64,000 bases of DNA from positions 586,671-650,670 of the forward strand of contig CAVPUH010000009.1 in NCBI GenBank assembly GCA_963708795.1, given 5' to 3'. A model generated the notes under the pieces. That model searched no databases. It was not told the origin of the DNA and worked only from the letters and a program-made list of their open reading frames with translations. This stretch comes from DAIQRJ01 sp963708795. Its GTDB lineage: Bacteria > Actinomycetota > Actinomycetes > Propionibacteriales > DAIQRJ01. Of this stretch, positions 1-10,526 are shown piece after piece (position 1 is the stretch's first letter; every line of letters begins with the position of its first letter). Position numbers and translations under genes: made by a program.

Positions 1-223
1 CGGTCTCGCGCATCAGGGTCATCGCACGTTCGACGCGACGACGCTGCAGATACCGGTGCGGCGTCTCGCCGAAGGTCGCCCGGAACGTCCGGATGAAGTG
101 TGCCTGCGACGTGTGCGTGAGGCGTGCCAGCGCCGGGATGTCGAGCGGCTGGTCGTAGTCGCGATCCATCGCGTCCCGCGCCCGCAGCATCCGGCGGTTG
201 GAGTCCTCGACCGCGCGACTCAC
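1..223 (-). CDS. AraC-family transcriptional regulator, N-terminal part (runs off the window)
   Basis: Reading from a GTG at 223, the reverse strand encodes the start of an AraC-type helix-turn-helix: PLDIPALARLTHTSQAHFIR followed by TFRATFGETPHRYLQRRRV. This is the typical first HTH plus the linker helix of the family. A purine-rich AGGAG lies 10 bases before the GTG, whereas the nearby ATG runs straight into a stop. The HTH sits at the very N-terminus, so the effector domain, if any, must be C-terminal and outside the window. The gene lies 90 bp downstream of the DUF899 gene on the same strand and may be co-transcribed with it. The target is unknown. The rest of the gene lies left of base 1. 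Confidence 0.8.
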   Translation of the reverse strand, partial: MSRAVEDSNRRMLRARDAMDRDYDQPLDIPALARLTHTSQAHFIRTFRATFGETPHRYLQRRRVERAMTLMRET

Positions 224-312
224 CGCGGCATCGCTCCTACCGCTGGGCCGGCCGTCCGCATGGGGCGATCCAAGCACGCACCCGTGGCCGACGATCCGGC
301 TGGACGCGTCGT

Positions 313-1053
313 TCACACGGCGAAGTCCGGGGTGGCCGACCGTGCGGCAGCTGCCCGCCCCTTCGGCTCCTCCCATTCCTCCTGCCGGCCCAACGCGGTG
401 ATGTCGAGGAAGTTGTACGCGCCGCCCAGTTGTTCGGTGCCACGACCGAACGTCGAGTACGTGTGGAAGATGTCGTCGCCGTCGCGGAGGAAGCTGCTGA
501 TGCCGGGCTGCTCGGACGGCCCGTCGGCGATCCACCCGAACCCCGCAGCCTCGAGCTCGGGCAGGTCGCGGTAGTTGAACTGGATGGGCGCCTTGGCCGC
601 GTCGAAGCTGACGTGGAAGTCGTAGTTGAAGTCGTTGTCGTACGAGGAGTACCAGGGGATCGTCCAGCCCTTGCGGAGCCGGTAGGCATCGAGCTTGGCC
701 AGCGGCGCCCGCGACACGATCGCGAAGCTCGTCTCCCTAGCGCGCAGGTGGGCGAGCAGGCCCTCGGACATCTCGTCCACACCGGCGGAGCAACTGGCGC
801 ACCCGTCGTCCCAACTCGGATCGAACATGAAGTGCTGCAGGATCAGCTGGCGCCGGCCGTCGAACATGTCGGCCAGGGTGACGTCGCCGTCGGGGCCGTG
901 GAACACGTACTCCTTGTCGACGCGCACCATCGGCAGCCGCCGCCGGTCGGCGTTCAACTCGTCGCTCTGGCGGGTGAGCGCCTTCTCGCGAGCGAGCAGG
1001 TCCTTGCGGGCGGCGAGCCACTGCTCGCGCGAAACGACGTCGGGAAGGGCCAT
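313..1053 (-). CDS. DUF899 family (thioredoxin-fold-like) protein
   Basis: The 246-residue product matches the DUF899 family: an N-terminal LPDVVSREQWLAARKDLL helix, then FDGRRQLILQHFMFDPSWDD, a GCASCSAGVDEM cysteine segment, and a C-terminal AYNFLDITALGRQEEWEEP motif that recurs in the family. DUF899 proteins have a thioredoxin-like fold, but their reaction is not established. The two cysteines at about residues 88-91 (C-A-S-C) could form a redox pair. The start is the ATG at 1053, preceded by GGAGG six bases upstream. A longer frame upstream to 1305 looks like non-coding sequence. No signal peptide is seen, so the protein is probably cytoplasmic. Confidence 0.85.
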   Translation of the reverse strand: MALPDVVSREQWLAARKDLLAREKALTRQSDELNADRRRLPMVRVDKEYVFHGPDGDVTLADMFDGRRQLILQHFMFDPSWDDGCASCSAGVDEMSEGLLAHLRARETSFAIVSRAPLAKLDAYRLRKGWTIPWYSSYDNDFNYDFHVSFDAAKAPIQFNYRDLPELEAAGFGWIADGPSEQPGISSFLRDGDDIFHTYSTFGRGTEQLGGAYNFLDITALGRQEEWEEPKGRAAAARSATPDFAV

Positions 1054-1263
1054 GGGGTTCCTCCGGGAGCTCGGATCGATCGGGATGCTGTCACCTGTAC
1101 GACACTCGACGGACGGCCGGATCGACAGGTTCGTCGGTCGTATCTCCGGTTCAAGACCGAAGTCGCCGGCCCAACTCATCGGCGGCGACCGGGCACATCG
1201 GGCGGATATCCTGCCGGTGTACGGGCAGACCAGACGAGCGCGGGCAGCTCCGGGAGGCACCAG

Positions 1264-1830
1264 GTGGTCACGACCGAGTCGACCGACCAGGATCAGATCG
1301 TTCACGTGTACGGCAATCCGGACGCCTCGACGTGTGTCGTCGAGTTCGGGGACTTCGAGTGTCCGTACTGCGCCGGCGCCGCTCCGGTCCTCAGGGAGCT
1401 CGTCACCTCATCGGAGGGGCGGGTCCGACTGATCTTCCGCCACTTTCCCCTGTTCGAACCGCACCCGCACGCATTGACAGCCGCGCTGGCGGCGGAGTCG
1501 GTCGCGCACTCCGGCGGCCCGGAGGCGTTCTGGCGGATGCACGACAAGCTGTTCACCCATCAGAACCGGCTCAGCGACCCGGATCTTCGGCTGTACGCCG
1601 AACTCGTCGGCGGTGATCCCGAACTCGCCACCGGGACGAAGGCTCAGGAGTTCGCCCCGATCGTGCAAGGCGACTACGCGGCCGGGCTGGAGGTCGGCGT
1701 GTCGTCGACGCCGACGCTGTTCATCGACGGCGTCGGCTACGAGGGACGGATCGACCTTCCGTCGCTCCAGCGTGCGACCGGCGTCGGCCCGTCATCGACG
1801 GAACGCGTCCGCCGGCGAGGTCCACGGTAG
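1264..1830 (+). CDS. DsbA-like thioredoxin-domain protein
   Basis: The 188-residue protein has a thioredoxin-fold start (VVEFGDFECPYCAGAAPVL) with a CPYC active-site pair, the family phrase LIFRHFPLF, and a cis-proline loop SSTPTLFIDG near the C-terminus. This is the DsbA/DSBA_4 type. No signal peptide or membrane segment precedes the domain, so a cytoplasmic role is more likely than secreted disulfide formation. I chose the GTG at 1264 because GGGAGG lies about eight bases upstream and the domain begins soon after; the open frame extends far upstream but reads like shadow sequence. Its last 39 bases overlap the end of nhaA on the other strand. Confidence 0.85.
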   Translation: MVTTESTDQDQIVHVYGNPDASTCVVEFGDFECPYCAGAAPVLRELVTSSEGRVRLIFRHFPLFEPHPHALTAALAAESVAHSGGPEAFWRMHDKLFTHQNRLSDPDLRLYAELVGGDPELATGTKAQEFAPIVQGDYAAGLEVGVSSTPTLFIDGVGYEGRIDLPSLQRATGVGPSSTERVRRRGPR

Positions 1831-3182
1831 CGGCGGTAGGGCCGTCGGGGCGTCGTCTCCGGCCGGCGTGCAGAGCGACGTCCGCTCGCCCATCACGCGC
1901 AGGACCCAAGCCCCCACGACGGCTGCGATCAACGACCCGGTGAGGATCCCGATCTTCGCCTCGTCCCGCAGCGTCTCGGTGTGGAACGCCAGGTCGGTGA
2001 TGAACAGCGAGATCGTGAACCCGATCCCGGCCAGGACGGCGCCACCGAACAGGTGGCTGTAGCGGACGCGACCGGGCAGCGTCCCGAGCCCCGTTCTCAG
2101 GGCCACCACCGAGAAGACCGTGATGCCCACGGCATTGCCGACGACGAGCGCGACGGCGATCCCGATCGTCACCGGCGAGGTGAAGGCCTCGCGGAGGATC
2201 GACGGTGACAGCGCGACGCCGGCATTCGCCAGGCCGAAGGCAGGGATGACGACGTAGGCCGACCACGGGTGCAGCCAATCCTGCAACCGCTCGTTGGCCG
2301 AGACGGTCGCCGACGCGGCCAGCGACGCGAGCCGCGCGCCCGAGGCCGACGGCTGCTCGATCAGGGCACGCCCGAACACGGCGATGTCGCGGGTCCGGCC
2401 TTCGGGCACCGAGGTTGCCGGGATGAGGAATCCGGCCAGGACGCCGGCGAGGGTCGGGTGGACGCCGGACGCGTACATCGCGAGCCACAACCCGATCGTG
2501 AGGAAGACGTACGGGGTGAGCCGCCAGACGCCCAGCCAGCGCGCGACGACGAACCCGAGCACGAACGCGGCGGCCACGATCAGGGCCACGACCTCGACAT
2601 GGTCGGTGTAGAAGACGGCCATCACGCTGATCGCGCCGATGTCGTCGACGACGGCCAACGCCAGCAGGAACAACCGCAACTGATCGGGGCACTTCGGCCC
2701 GAACAGCGCGAGGATGCCCAGCACGAAGGCGGTGTCGCTCGACATCACGATGCCCCAGCCGTGCGCGGCCGGGCCGCTGGAGTTGACGAGCAGGTAGATG
2801 CCGATCGGAACCAGCATGCCGCCCAGCGCACCGCAGGCCGGGACGACCGTGGTGCGTCGATCGCGAAGTTCCCCGGCCGTCAGCTGGCGGCTGATCTCCA
2901 ACCCCACCACGAGAAAGAAGACCGCCATCGCCGCGTCGTTCACCAGGTGCTGGAGATCGAGGTCGATCCCCCAGCTCCCGACGTCGAGCCGGATCGGCGT
3001 GCCCCAGAGCCGGAAGTAGCCGGCGGACCAGGGCGAGTTCGCCCAGACGAGAGCGATCAGCGTCGCCGCCAGCAGTGTCGCCGCGCTGCCCGCCTCGTTG
3101 GCGATGAACCTCCGCGCGCGGGGCGTGATCTGCGACGGGAGGAAGCGCAGGGGCGGCCCGGGGCGCAGGCTCCCGCTCGCTG

Positions 3183-3186
<4 letters not shown>
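1792..3186 (-). CDS. nhaA: Na+/H+ antiporter NhaA
   Basis: The 464-residue protein is polytopic and carries NhaA hallmarks: an early ANSPW segment, VNDAAMAVFFLVVGLEI, the paired aspartates in LALAVVDDIGAI that form the ion-binding site, and LFGGAVLAGIGFTISLFI near the end. NhaA exchanges cytoplasmic Na+ for external protons at the inner membrane and supports pH and sodium homeostasis. Its ATG overlaps the stop of the upstream decarboxylase gene (ATGA), which suggests translational coupling. The short Pro-rich C-terminal tail overlaps the convergent DsbA-like gene. Some actinobacterial NhaA proteins are reported with a fused C-terminal thioredoxin-like domain; here the two are separate convergent genes. 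Confidence 0.95.
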
Positions 3187-4568
<1,382 letters not shown>

Positions 4569-4761
4569 GGACGACCGTCCTCTCGAGCGTCGGGATTCAG
4601 CGGCAAGCCTGTCAGCACCCGCCCGTCGCGTCACACGAGGACTCGTCGGGTGCTCCGCCCGAGCTCGCAACCCGTGACTGCAGCATCGTTATTATGGGTT
4701 AAGCTCGAAAGTCACAACAATGGAGCCGGGTGTCGTAGGTACGAGACGGTGGGAGGTCGAG

Positions 4762-5973
4762 GTGAGCGCCGGTACCGCCCCAGACGGCTGGCCGGCTCAC
4801 GAGCACGTCACGGTGCCGTGGGCAATGTCGGGCCGGGGTCCGCGCGAGGACCGGATGGTGCGCGCGATCACGGCCGCCATCCCGCCGTCGATCGCCGGCC
4901 TCGACTACCGGCCGACCAGGGCGACCGCCGTCCACATCGACGACGCGACCGCGGCGGTGGCGGCGCTGGATGCCGGTCCCGGTACCCGGCTAGCGGCCAT
5001 CGGAGGCTTCCTCCTGCGCAGTGAATCCGTCTCGTCGTCGCGCATCGAGCGCGTCAACGCCTCTCGTGACGACTTCGCTCGCGCGCTCGCCGGAGTGCGA
5101 GCGAGCCAGGATGCCCGCGCCACCGTGGCCGCTGTCAGTGCCCTGACGACGATGGTCGGCGCGGCCGGTTCACGCCGTCGCATCGAGCTGGCCGACATGC
5201 TGGCCGCCCACGCCGACCTCATGGCGGCCGACCCACAGGAGAAGCCTTACGCGGGCCGCCTACGCGACGTCCAGAACTGGATCGGCGGCAGCGACTACAG
5301 CCCTCGCACGGCGATCCACGTCCCGCCACCGGCCGAGCTCGTCGCCGCCCTGATGGCCGATCTGGTGACGTACGCGAACCGTGACGACATCACGACCATG
5401 GCCCAGGCCGCGATCGTCCACGCCCAGTTCGAATCCGTGCACCCGTTCACCGACGGCAACGGTCGGATCGGACGCGCACTCATCAGCGCAGTGATCCGTC
5501 GACGGGGCCTCGCCACCCGGACTGTCGTCCCGATCGCGTCCGCGATGTTGGCGGACACGGGCAGATACTTCGGCCTGGTGAACGCGTACCGCGACGGAGC
5601 GGTCGATGACTTCGTCGACTACGTGGCCACCTCGACGGTCGTCGCTGCCGAAGCCGCTGTGCAGTCGGCCCACGATCTGGCCGAGCTGCCCGACCAGTGG
5701 CGCGACCTGGCTCGGCCGCGGGGCGGCTCGACAGCGGCCGTGCTGATCGACCTGCTGCTGGCCAACCCGATCCTCGATGTCCGGGACGTCCAGAACCTCA
5801 CCGGATCCTCGTACGCCAGCGCGAACGACGCATTGGCCCGGTTGACCGAGACCGGCGTCCTCGCCCTGCTCACCCGACGGGCGCGCGACCGGGTCTGGAT
5901 GGCGCCCGAGGTTCTCGACGAGGTCGAGCGCATGAACGAGCGGATCGGCATCCGGCTGCCGCCGTCGCTCTGA
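4762..5973 (+). CDS. Fic-domain protein (probable AMP transferase) with C-terminal winged helix
   Basis: The 403-residue product carries a canonical Fic active-site loop, HPFTDGNGRIGR, at about residues 227-238. That loop holds the catalytic His and the phosphate-binding GNGR, so adenylylation or related nucleotide transfer to a protein hydroxyl is expected. An N-terminal helix contains SSSRIER at about 90-96, which resembles the class II inhibitory motif (S/T)xxxE(G/N) but has Arg after the Glu. The C-terminal 90 residues look like a winged helix (DVRDVQNLTGSSYASANDAL), common in this DUF4172/Fic_N type. I prefer the GTG at 4762, which has GGAGG five bases before it, over the ATG at 4720. 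An AT-rich patch at 4685-4720 (TTATTATGGGTTAA) may hold the promoter. Confidence 0.9.
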   Translation: MSAGTAPDGWPAHEHVTVPWAMSGRGPREDRMVRAITAAIPPSIAGLDYRPTRATAVHIDDATAAVAALDAGPGTRLAAIGGFLLRSESVSSSRIERVNASRDDFARALAGVRASQDARATVAAVSALTTMVGAAGSRRRIELADMLAAHADLMAADPQEKPYAGRLRDVQNWIGGSDYSPRTAIHVPPPAELVAALMADLVTYANRDDITTMAQAAIVHAQFESVHPFTDGNGRIGRALISAVIRRRGLATRTVVPIASAMLADTGRYFGLVNAYRDGAVDDFVDYVATSTVVAAEAAVQSAHDLAELPDQWRDLARPRGGSTAAVLIDLLLANPILDVRDVQNLTGSSYASANDALARLTETGVLALLTRRARDRVWMAPEVLDEVERMNERIGIRLPPSL

Positions 5974-6030
5974 GAGCAGCACCGGTGTCGACGCCGTAGG
6001 GTCGGGCGGACCGAGGAGAGCGGTGACATC

Positions 6031-6745
6031 ATGAGCGCACGGTTCGCCGAACTGGGGTGGAGCGAGACTCCGATCGGCGAGATCAGTCTCCGCCGACGAC
6101 GCGACGTGAGCACCGGTGTCGACATCTACGAGGTCAAGTTGGGTGAGGACTTCCTCATGTCGAGCCTGTTCACGGTGGCCGAGATCGAACTGGCCCGGCT
6201 GGCGCTGGCTCGGATCGACGGGATCGGCCTCACGGTCGCTGTGGGCGGGCTCGGCCTCGGGTACACGGCGGCCGAGGTCTTGGCCGACGCGCCGGGTCGA
6301 CGAGCTCGTCGTCGTCGAGACGCTCGAGCCGGTGATCGCCTGGCATCGCGACGGCCTGGTGCCGGTCGGCCCTGTCCTCACAGCGGATCCCCGCTGTCGG
6401 CTCGTCCACGGCGACTTCTTCGCCATGACGAAGAGCTCCGGCTACGACCCCGTCACGGTGGACCGGCTCTTCGACGCCCTGCTCGTCGACATCGATCACT
6501 CGCCGCGGCACCTGCTCACCGCCGACACCGGCTTCTACAGTCCAGCCGGCGCAGGGCGTCTCGCGGCGCGACTGCACCCGGGCGGGGTGTTCGCCCTGTG
6601 GTCCAACGACCCTCCAGACGACGATTACGTCCGGGTGCTCGAGTCAGCCTTCACCGATGTCGCCGCCGAGGTCGTGACCTTTCCGAATCCCCTCCAGGGA
6701 CGCGAGGCCACGAACACCGTCTACCTCGCGACTGTGCGGACCTGA
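6031..6745 (+). CDS. Spermidine-synthase-like methyltransferase-fold protein (frameshifted in this sequence)
   Basis: Two frames join into one recognisable protein of about 237 residues. The first part, from the ATG at 6031, gives ETPIGEISLRRRRD and AVGGLGLGYTAAEVLAD, a glycine-rich nucleotide-binding loop. The second part continues in the next frame with VDELVVVETLEPVIAWHRDG, RCRLVHGDFFAM and ALLVDIDHSP. This is the order expected of a spermidine-synthase/SAM-type Rossmann fold. The switch falls at about 6290-6296 and is repaired by removing one base. A spermidine synthase would be followed by or fused to its decarboxylase partner, and none is near, so the substrate is open. The gene is 57 bp downstream of fic on the same strand. 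Confidence 0.7.
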
Positions 6746-6747
6746 GG

Positions 6748-6840
6748 TCAGCCGGCGCCGTAGTAGTAGCCCGCGACGAGGTCGGCGACGAGCCCTTGGT
6801 GCGTCGGCTCCCATCCCACGCCAGCCTGGCGGCAGAGGCG
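6748..6840 (-). pseudogene. Possible remnant of an NAD-dependent epimerase C-terminus
   Basis: The reverse strand encodes GWEPTHQGLVADLVAGYYYG and then a stop. This resembles the C-terminal end of sugar-nucleotide epimerase/SDR proteins, where GWxPxHxxLxxDL is common just before the terminus. No upstream body of such an enzyme is visible, and the methyltransferase gene begins at 6974. It may be a degraded fragment or a chance reading; the match is short. The remaining bases between 6841 and 6973 show nothing else I recognise. Confidence 0.25.
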
Positions 6841-6973
6841 GGCATCGCCGTGCTGCGGGTGGCGTTCGAGCGAATGGACCAGCGAACCCGGGCCGGCTCA
6901 GGGCGAGCAGAGCCTGTGGCAGTACATGCAGGACTCGCTGGCGACGTTGAGGGTCGTGGCCGCAGCCGGGTGA

Positions 6974-7729
6974 TCAGGACGGCCCATCCGGCCCGTTTCC
7001 GGTTCGTGCTCGACGGGCGACGAACACGAACTCGAGGCCGGGTCGATCCGGCGCGTCTCGTACCTCGTCCACGACGAACCCGTTCTCCAGGAGGGATTCC
7101 TCGATCTCCGACCGCGGTCGGAAGCGCAGCGTGGAGTCGGAGACGAGGACGGCACCGTCGGAGGCGAAGACGTTCGAGGATCGGAACGTGACGAACGGTT
7201 GGTCGACCTCGAGCAGGTCGGTCCAGGTCTCGACCAGTCCGACTCCGGCGATGTCCGTTCTCGAGTGGGTGTGTTCGCGGGTCCACCCGAGCCAGGCCCG
7301 ACGGGCCGGATCGCGCGTCTCGAACACGAGCCGGCCGCCGGGCTCGATCGCGGCGTGCAGCCCGCGCAGCGTCGCCGTCCAATCTTCGTCGGTGAGGAAC
7401 ACCTGGGCGACGTTCCCGGTCATCGTGGCCAGATCGACCTGGAGCGACGGCAGCGTTGTCGCGTCGCCGTGGATCCAGTGCACCCGGTCGGCGGCGGGTT
7501 TGGTCCGGGCGACGGCGAGCGAGGCGGCCGCCGGGTCGACGGCCGTGACCTCGACCCCGCGCTCGGCCAGGAGGCAGGCGAACGTCCCGGTCCCGCAGCC
7601 GACGTCGAGGACACGGCGGGCACCGAACTCGTCGACCATGGCCGCATAGGCGTCGAGATCGCTGCGATCGGGGTCGAGCGGGTCGTAGATGGCCGCGAGT
7701 CGTGGCTCGTCGAAGATCGGATCCGGCAC
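6974..7729 (-). CDS. Class I SAM-dependent methyltransferase
   Basis: The 251-residue protein has the SAM-binding motif I RVLDVGCGTGTFACLLAERG at about residues 38-57, motif post-I EVTAVDPAAAS, and a motif II-like stretch VDLATMTGNVAQVF, followed by IEPGGRLVFETRDP. This arrangement fits the Methyltransf_25/11 superfamily, whose members methylate small molecules. The substrate cannot be inferred. The N-terminal phrase DPIFDEPRLAAIYDPLDPDR resembles a large group of uncharacterised actinobacterial methyltransferases. The gene stands alone on the minus strand, with its start 148 bp from the oppositely oriented DUF1801 gene, so the two probably have divergent promoters in that gap. Confidence 0.85.
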   Translation of the reverse strand: MPDPIFDEPRLAAIYDPLDPDRSDLDAYAAMVDEFGARRVLDVGCGTGTFACLLAERGVEVTAVDPAAASLAVARTKPAADRVHWIHGDATTLPSLQVDLATMTGNVAQVFLTDEDWTATLRGLHAAIEPGGRLVFETRDPARRAWLGWTREHTHSRTDIAGVGLVETWTDLLEVDQPFVTFRSSNVFASDGAVLVSDSTLRFRPRSEIEESLLENGFVVDEVRDAPDRPGLEFVFVARRARTGNGPDGPS

Positions 7730-7877
7730 GGCCCGACCCTACGGAGCCGATACCGCGACGCCAACCCGAATTCCTCAGACCTGATCAGGAATCGAGAAGG
7801 TCCGCAGGGTCGGTCGGCCCTAGCCTGGGTCCAGTGGCCGGCACGTCGCCGAGCCCCGTCGGAAGGGACTTCACAGC

Positions 7878-8327
7878 ATGCCTACGAAAACCGCCAAGCC
7901 CGGACCCGATGGCTTCAGCGCCGAGGAGCGCGCCGCCATGAAGGAGCGCGCCGCCGAACTCCGGGCCGAGGGCAAGAAGGGCGCGAAGAAGGCCGACGGC
8001 CTGCAGGCGGTGCTGGATGCCATCGCCGGGATGGATCCTGAGGATCGTGAACTCGCGGAGCGCGTCCACGTCGCCGTGACCTCGAGTGCGCCCGGCCTGT
8101 CGCCGAAGACCTGGTACGGCATGCCCGCCTACGCGAACGCCGACGGCAAGGTCGTGCTCTTCTTCCAGAACGCAGGCAAGTTCAAGTATCGGTACTGCAC
8201 CCTCGGCTTCCAGGACGCGGCGAACCTCGACGACGGCGACATGTGGCCGTCGTCCTACGCGCTGCTGAAGTGGAGCCCCACCGTGGAGAAGAAGATCGTC
8301 GCGCTGGTGAAGGCCGCGGTGTCGTGA
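7878..8327 (+). CDS. DUF1801 (YdhG-like) domain protein
   Basis: The 149-residue protein has a charged N-terminal helix rich in Ala, Glu and Lys (residues 10-40) and then a DUF1801 domain marked by PKTWYGMPAYANADGKVVLF and KFKYRYCTLGF. DUF1801 proteins resemble the YdhG/frataxin-like fold and have been linked to iron-chaperone or small-molecule binding roles, but no reaction is assigned. AAGGGA lies about 10 bases before the ATG. It ends three bases before the stop of ychF on the other strand, with no visible terminator hairpin between them. Confidence 0.8.
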   Translation: MPTKTAKPGPDGFSAEERAAMKERAAELRAEGKKGAKKADGLQAVLDAIAGMDPEDRELAERVHVAVTSSAPGLSPKTWYGMPAYANADGKVVLFFQNAGKFKYRYCTLGFQDAANLDDGDMWPSSYALLKWSPTVEKKIVALVKAAVS

Positions 8328-8330
8328 CGA

Positions 8331-9404
8331 CTAGACGTTGAAGCGGAACTCGACCACGTCGCCATCGGCCATGACGTAGTCCTTGCCCTCGATGCGGACC
8401 TTGCCGCGGGCCTTGGCGGCGTTCATCGAGCCGGCGTCGATGAGGTCGTCGAAGCTCACCACCTCGGCCTTGATGAAGCCCTTCTGGAAGTCCGTGTGGA
8501 TGACCCCGGCGGCCTCGGGTGCCGTCGCCCCCTTCGGGATCGTCCAGGCTCTGGCTTCCTTGGGGCCGGCCGTGAGGTAGGTCTGCAGGCCGAGTGTCTC
8601 GAAGCCGACGCGCGCGAGGACGTCGAGGCCGGGCTGGTCGATGCCCATCTCCGCCAGCAGCTCCCGGGCGTCGTCTGGTTCCATCTCCACCAGCTCGGAC
8701 TCGATCTTGGCGTCCAGGAAGATCGCCTCGGCAGGAGCCACGAGCTCGCGCATCGAGGCCTTGAGATTTTCGTCGGAGAGTTCGTCGGTGTCGCAGTTGA
8801 ACACGTAGATGAACGGCTTCGTCGTCAACAGGAACACATCGCGCAGCGGCTCGGGATCGACGCCTGCGGCGAACAGCGTCCGGCCGTCCTCGAGCACCTC
8901 CACGGCTTCCTTCAGCGCAGCCACGGTGACCGCCTTCTCCTTGTGCAGCCGCACGTCCTTCTCCAAGCGGGGAAGGACTTTCTCGATGCTCTGGAGGTCG
9001 GCGATGATGAACTCGGTGGTGATCGTGTCGATGTCTCCGCGCGGGTTGACCTCGCCGTCGACATGGCTGACGTCGGGGTCCCGGAACGTCCTCGTCACCT
9101 GGCAGATCGCATCCGCCTCGCGGATGTGCGCGAGGAAGGCGTTGCCCATGCCCTCGCCCTTGCTGGCGCCGCGCACGATGCCCGCGATGTCGACGAAGCT
9201 GACGGTGGCGGGCACGATGCGGGCCGCCGAATAGAGGTCGGACAACACCTGGAGCCGGGCGTCCGGCACCCCGACCACGCCGACGTTCGGTTCGATGGTG
9301 GCGAACGGATAGTTCGCCGCCAGGACGTCGTTGCGGGTGAGCGCGTTGAAGAGGGTCGACTTGCCCGCGTTGGGTAGTCCGACGATGCCGATGGTGAGAG
9401 CCAC
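8331..9404 (-). CDS. ychF: Redox-regulated ATPase YchF (Obg family)
   Basis: The 357-residue protein matches YchF throughout. G1 is GIVGLPNAGKSTLFNALT and switch/G3 is SFVDIAGIVRGASKGEGMGN. Downstream are a coiled-coil insert (residues 125-200) and a C-terminal TGS-like domain with FQKGFIKAEVVSFDDLI and GKDYVMADGDVVEFRFNV. YchF binds ribosomes and hydrolyses ATP. The usual G4 position that gives adenine preference reads YVFNCDTDEL here, so the normal NxxE spacing is altered or shifted. The start is taken as the GTG at 9404, which places GIVGLPNAGK eight residues in as in relatives; no strong Shine-Dalgarno is visible. The gene is tail-to-tail with DUF1801. Confidence 0.95.
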   Translation of the reverse strand: MALTIGIVGLPNAGKSTLFNALTRNDVLAANYPFATIEPNVGVVGVPDARLQVLSDLYSAARIVPATVSFVDIAGIVRGASKGEGMGNAFLAHIREADAICQVTRTFRDPDVSHVDGEVNPRGDIDTITTEFIIADLQSIEKVLPRLEKDVRLHKEKAVTVAALKEAVEVLEDGRTLFAAGVDPEPLRDVFLLTTKPFIYVFNCDTDELSDENLKASMRELVAPAEAIFLDAKIESELVEMEPDDARELLAEMGIDQPGLDVLARVGFETLGLQTYLTAGPKEARAWTIPKGATAPEAAGVIHTDFQKGFIKAEVVSFDDLIDAGSMNAAKARGKVRIEGKDYVMADGDVVEFRFNV

Positions 9405-9456
9405 GACAGACAAGCCTAAGGCGTCGCGGGGCGCCCGCCGACCGCGCCGACGTTCG

Positions 9457-10449
9457 TCAGCGCCCGAGCACCTCGTACGACTGCTCGGTCTGCGCCTTCG
9501 AGCGCAACCACCAGGCGGTGTTGTCGCGGTACCAGTCGATCGTGGCCGCCAGGCCGGCCCGGATGTCGCGATACGTCGGCTCCCAGCCGGTCTCGTCCCG
9601 GAGCTTGGTCGAGTCGATCGCGTAACGCATGTCATGGCCGGGTCGGTCGGAGACGAGATCGAACCAGTCCGCCGGACGACCCATCAACTCGAGCAGCAGC
9701 GACACGATCTGGCGGTTGTTCTGCTCGCCGTCTGCGCCGATCAGGTAGGTCTCCCCCGCTCGCCCCTTCTCGATGATGGTCACGACCGCGTCGTTGTGAT
9801 CGTCCACGTGGATCCAGTCGCGCACGTTCGCACCCTGACCGTAGAGCTTCGGCTTCACGTCGCTCAGGATGTTCGTGATCTGGCGCGGGATGAACTTCTC
9901 CACGTGCTGGTACGGGCCGTAGTTGTTCGAGCAGTTCGACAGCGTCGCCTCGATGCCGAAGGAGCGGATCCAGGCCCTCACGAGCAGGTCCGCGGACGCC
10001 TTGGTGGACGAGTACGGGCTCGACGGGTTGACCGGGGTCGCCTCGGTGAACCTGGCAGGATCGTCGAGCTCGAGATCGCCGTAGACCTCGTCGGTGCTGA
10101 TGTGGTGCAGGCGGACGCCGTGGCGCCGGACCGCCTCCAGGATCTGGAAGGTGCCGATGACGTTGGTCTCGACGAACGGGTACGGGTTCGACAGGGAGTT
10201 GTCGTTGTGCGACTCGGCGGCGAAGTGGACGACGACGTCGGTGGCCGCGACGAGCGAGTCGACGAGCTCGGCATCCGCGATGGACCCTTCGACGAACGCG
10301 ACGTCGGGCACGCCGTCGAGGTTGGCACGGTCGCCGGCGTAGGTCAGTGCGTCGACGACCGTGAACTCCCAGTCGGGACGCCGGGCGCGCGTGCGCCGGA
10401 CGAAGTTCGAGCCGATGAAACCGGCGCCGCCGGTGACGAGAACCTTCAT
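9457..10449 (-). CDS. rfbB: dTDP-glucose 4,6-dehydratase
   Basis: The 330-residue extended-SDR enzyme begins with the NAD-binding TGGAGFIGSNFVRR and contains VVHFAAESHNDNS, HISTDEVYGDL with the catalytic Asp-Glu pair, and YSSTKASADLLVR with the Tyr-xxx-Lys pair. It also has NNYGPYQHVEKFIPRQI, which is characteristic of RmlB. It converts dTDP-glucose to dTDP-4-keto-6-deoxyglucose, the second step of dTDP-rhamnose and other deoxysugar pathways. The ATG at 10449 has AAGGAG about six bases upstream. No rmlA, rmlC or rmlD gene is adjacent in the window, so the rest of the pathway must lie elsewhere. Confidence 0.95.
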   Translation of the reverse strand: MKVLVTGGAGFIGSNFVRRTRARRPDWEFTVVDALTYAGDRANLDGVPDVAFVEGSIADAELVDSLVAATDVVVHFAAESHNDNSLSNPYPFVETNVIGTFQILEAVRRHGVRLHHISTDEVYGDLELDDPARFTEATPVNPSSPYSSTKASADLLVRAWIRSFGIEATLSNCSNNYGPYQHVEKFIPRQITNILSDVKPKLYGQGANVRDWIHVDDHNDAVVTIIEKGRAGETYLIGADGEQNNRQIVSLLLELMGRPADWFDLVSDRPGHDMRYAIDSTKLRDETGWEPTYRDIRAGLAATIDWYRDNTAWWLRSKAQTEQSYEVLGR

Positions 10450-10526
10450 GGAGCTGCTCCTTGGGTCGGGCTGGGGCTGGGGTCCGGGTTGAGACGAACT
10501 GCGTCGTCAGGTCAGGTCAGGGCGGG

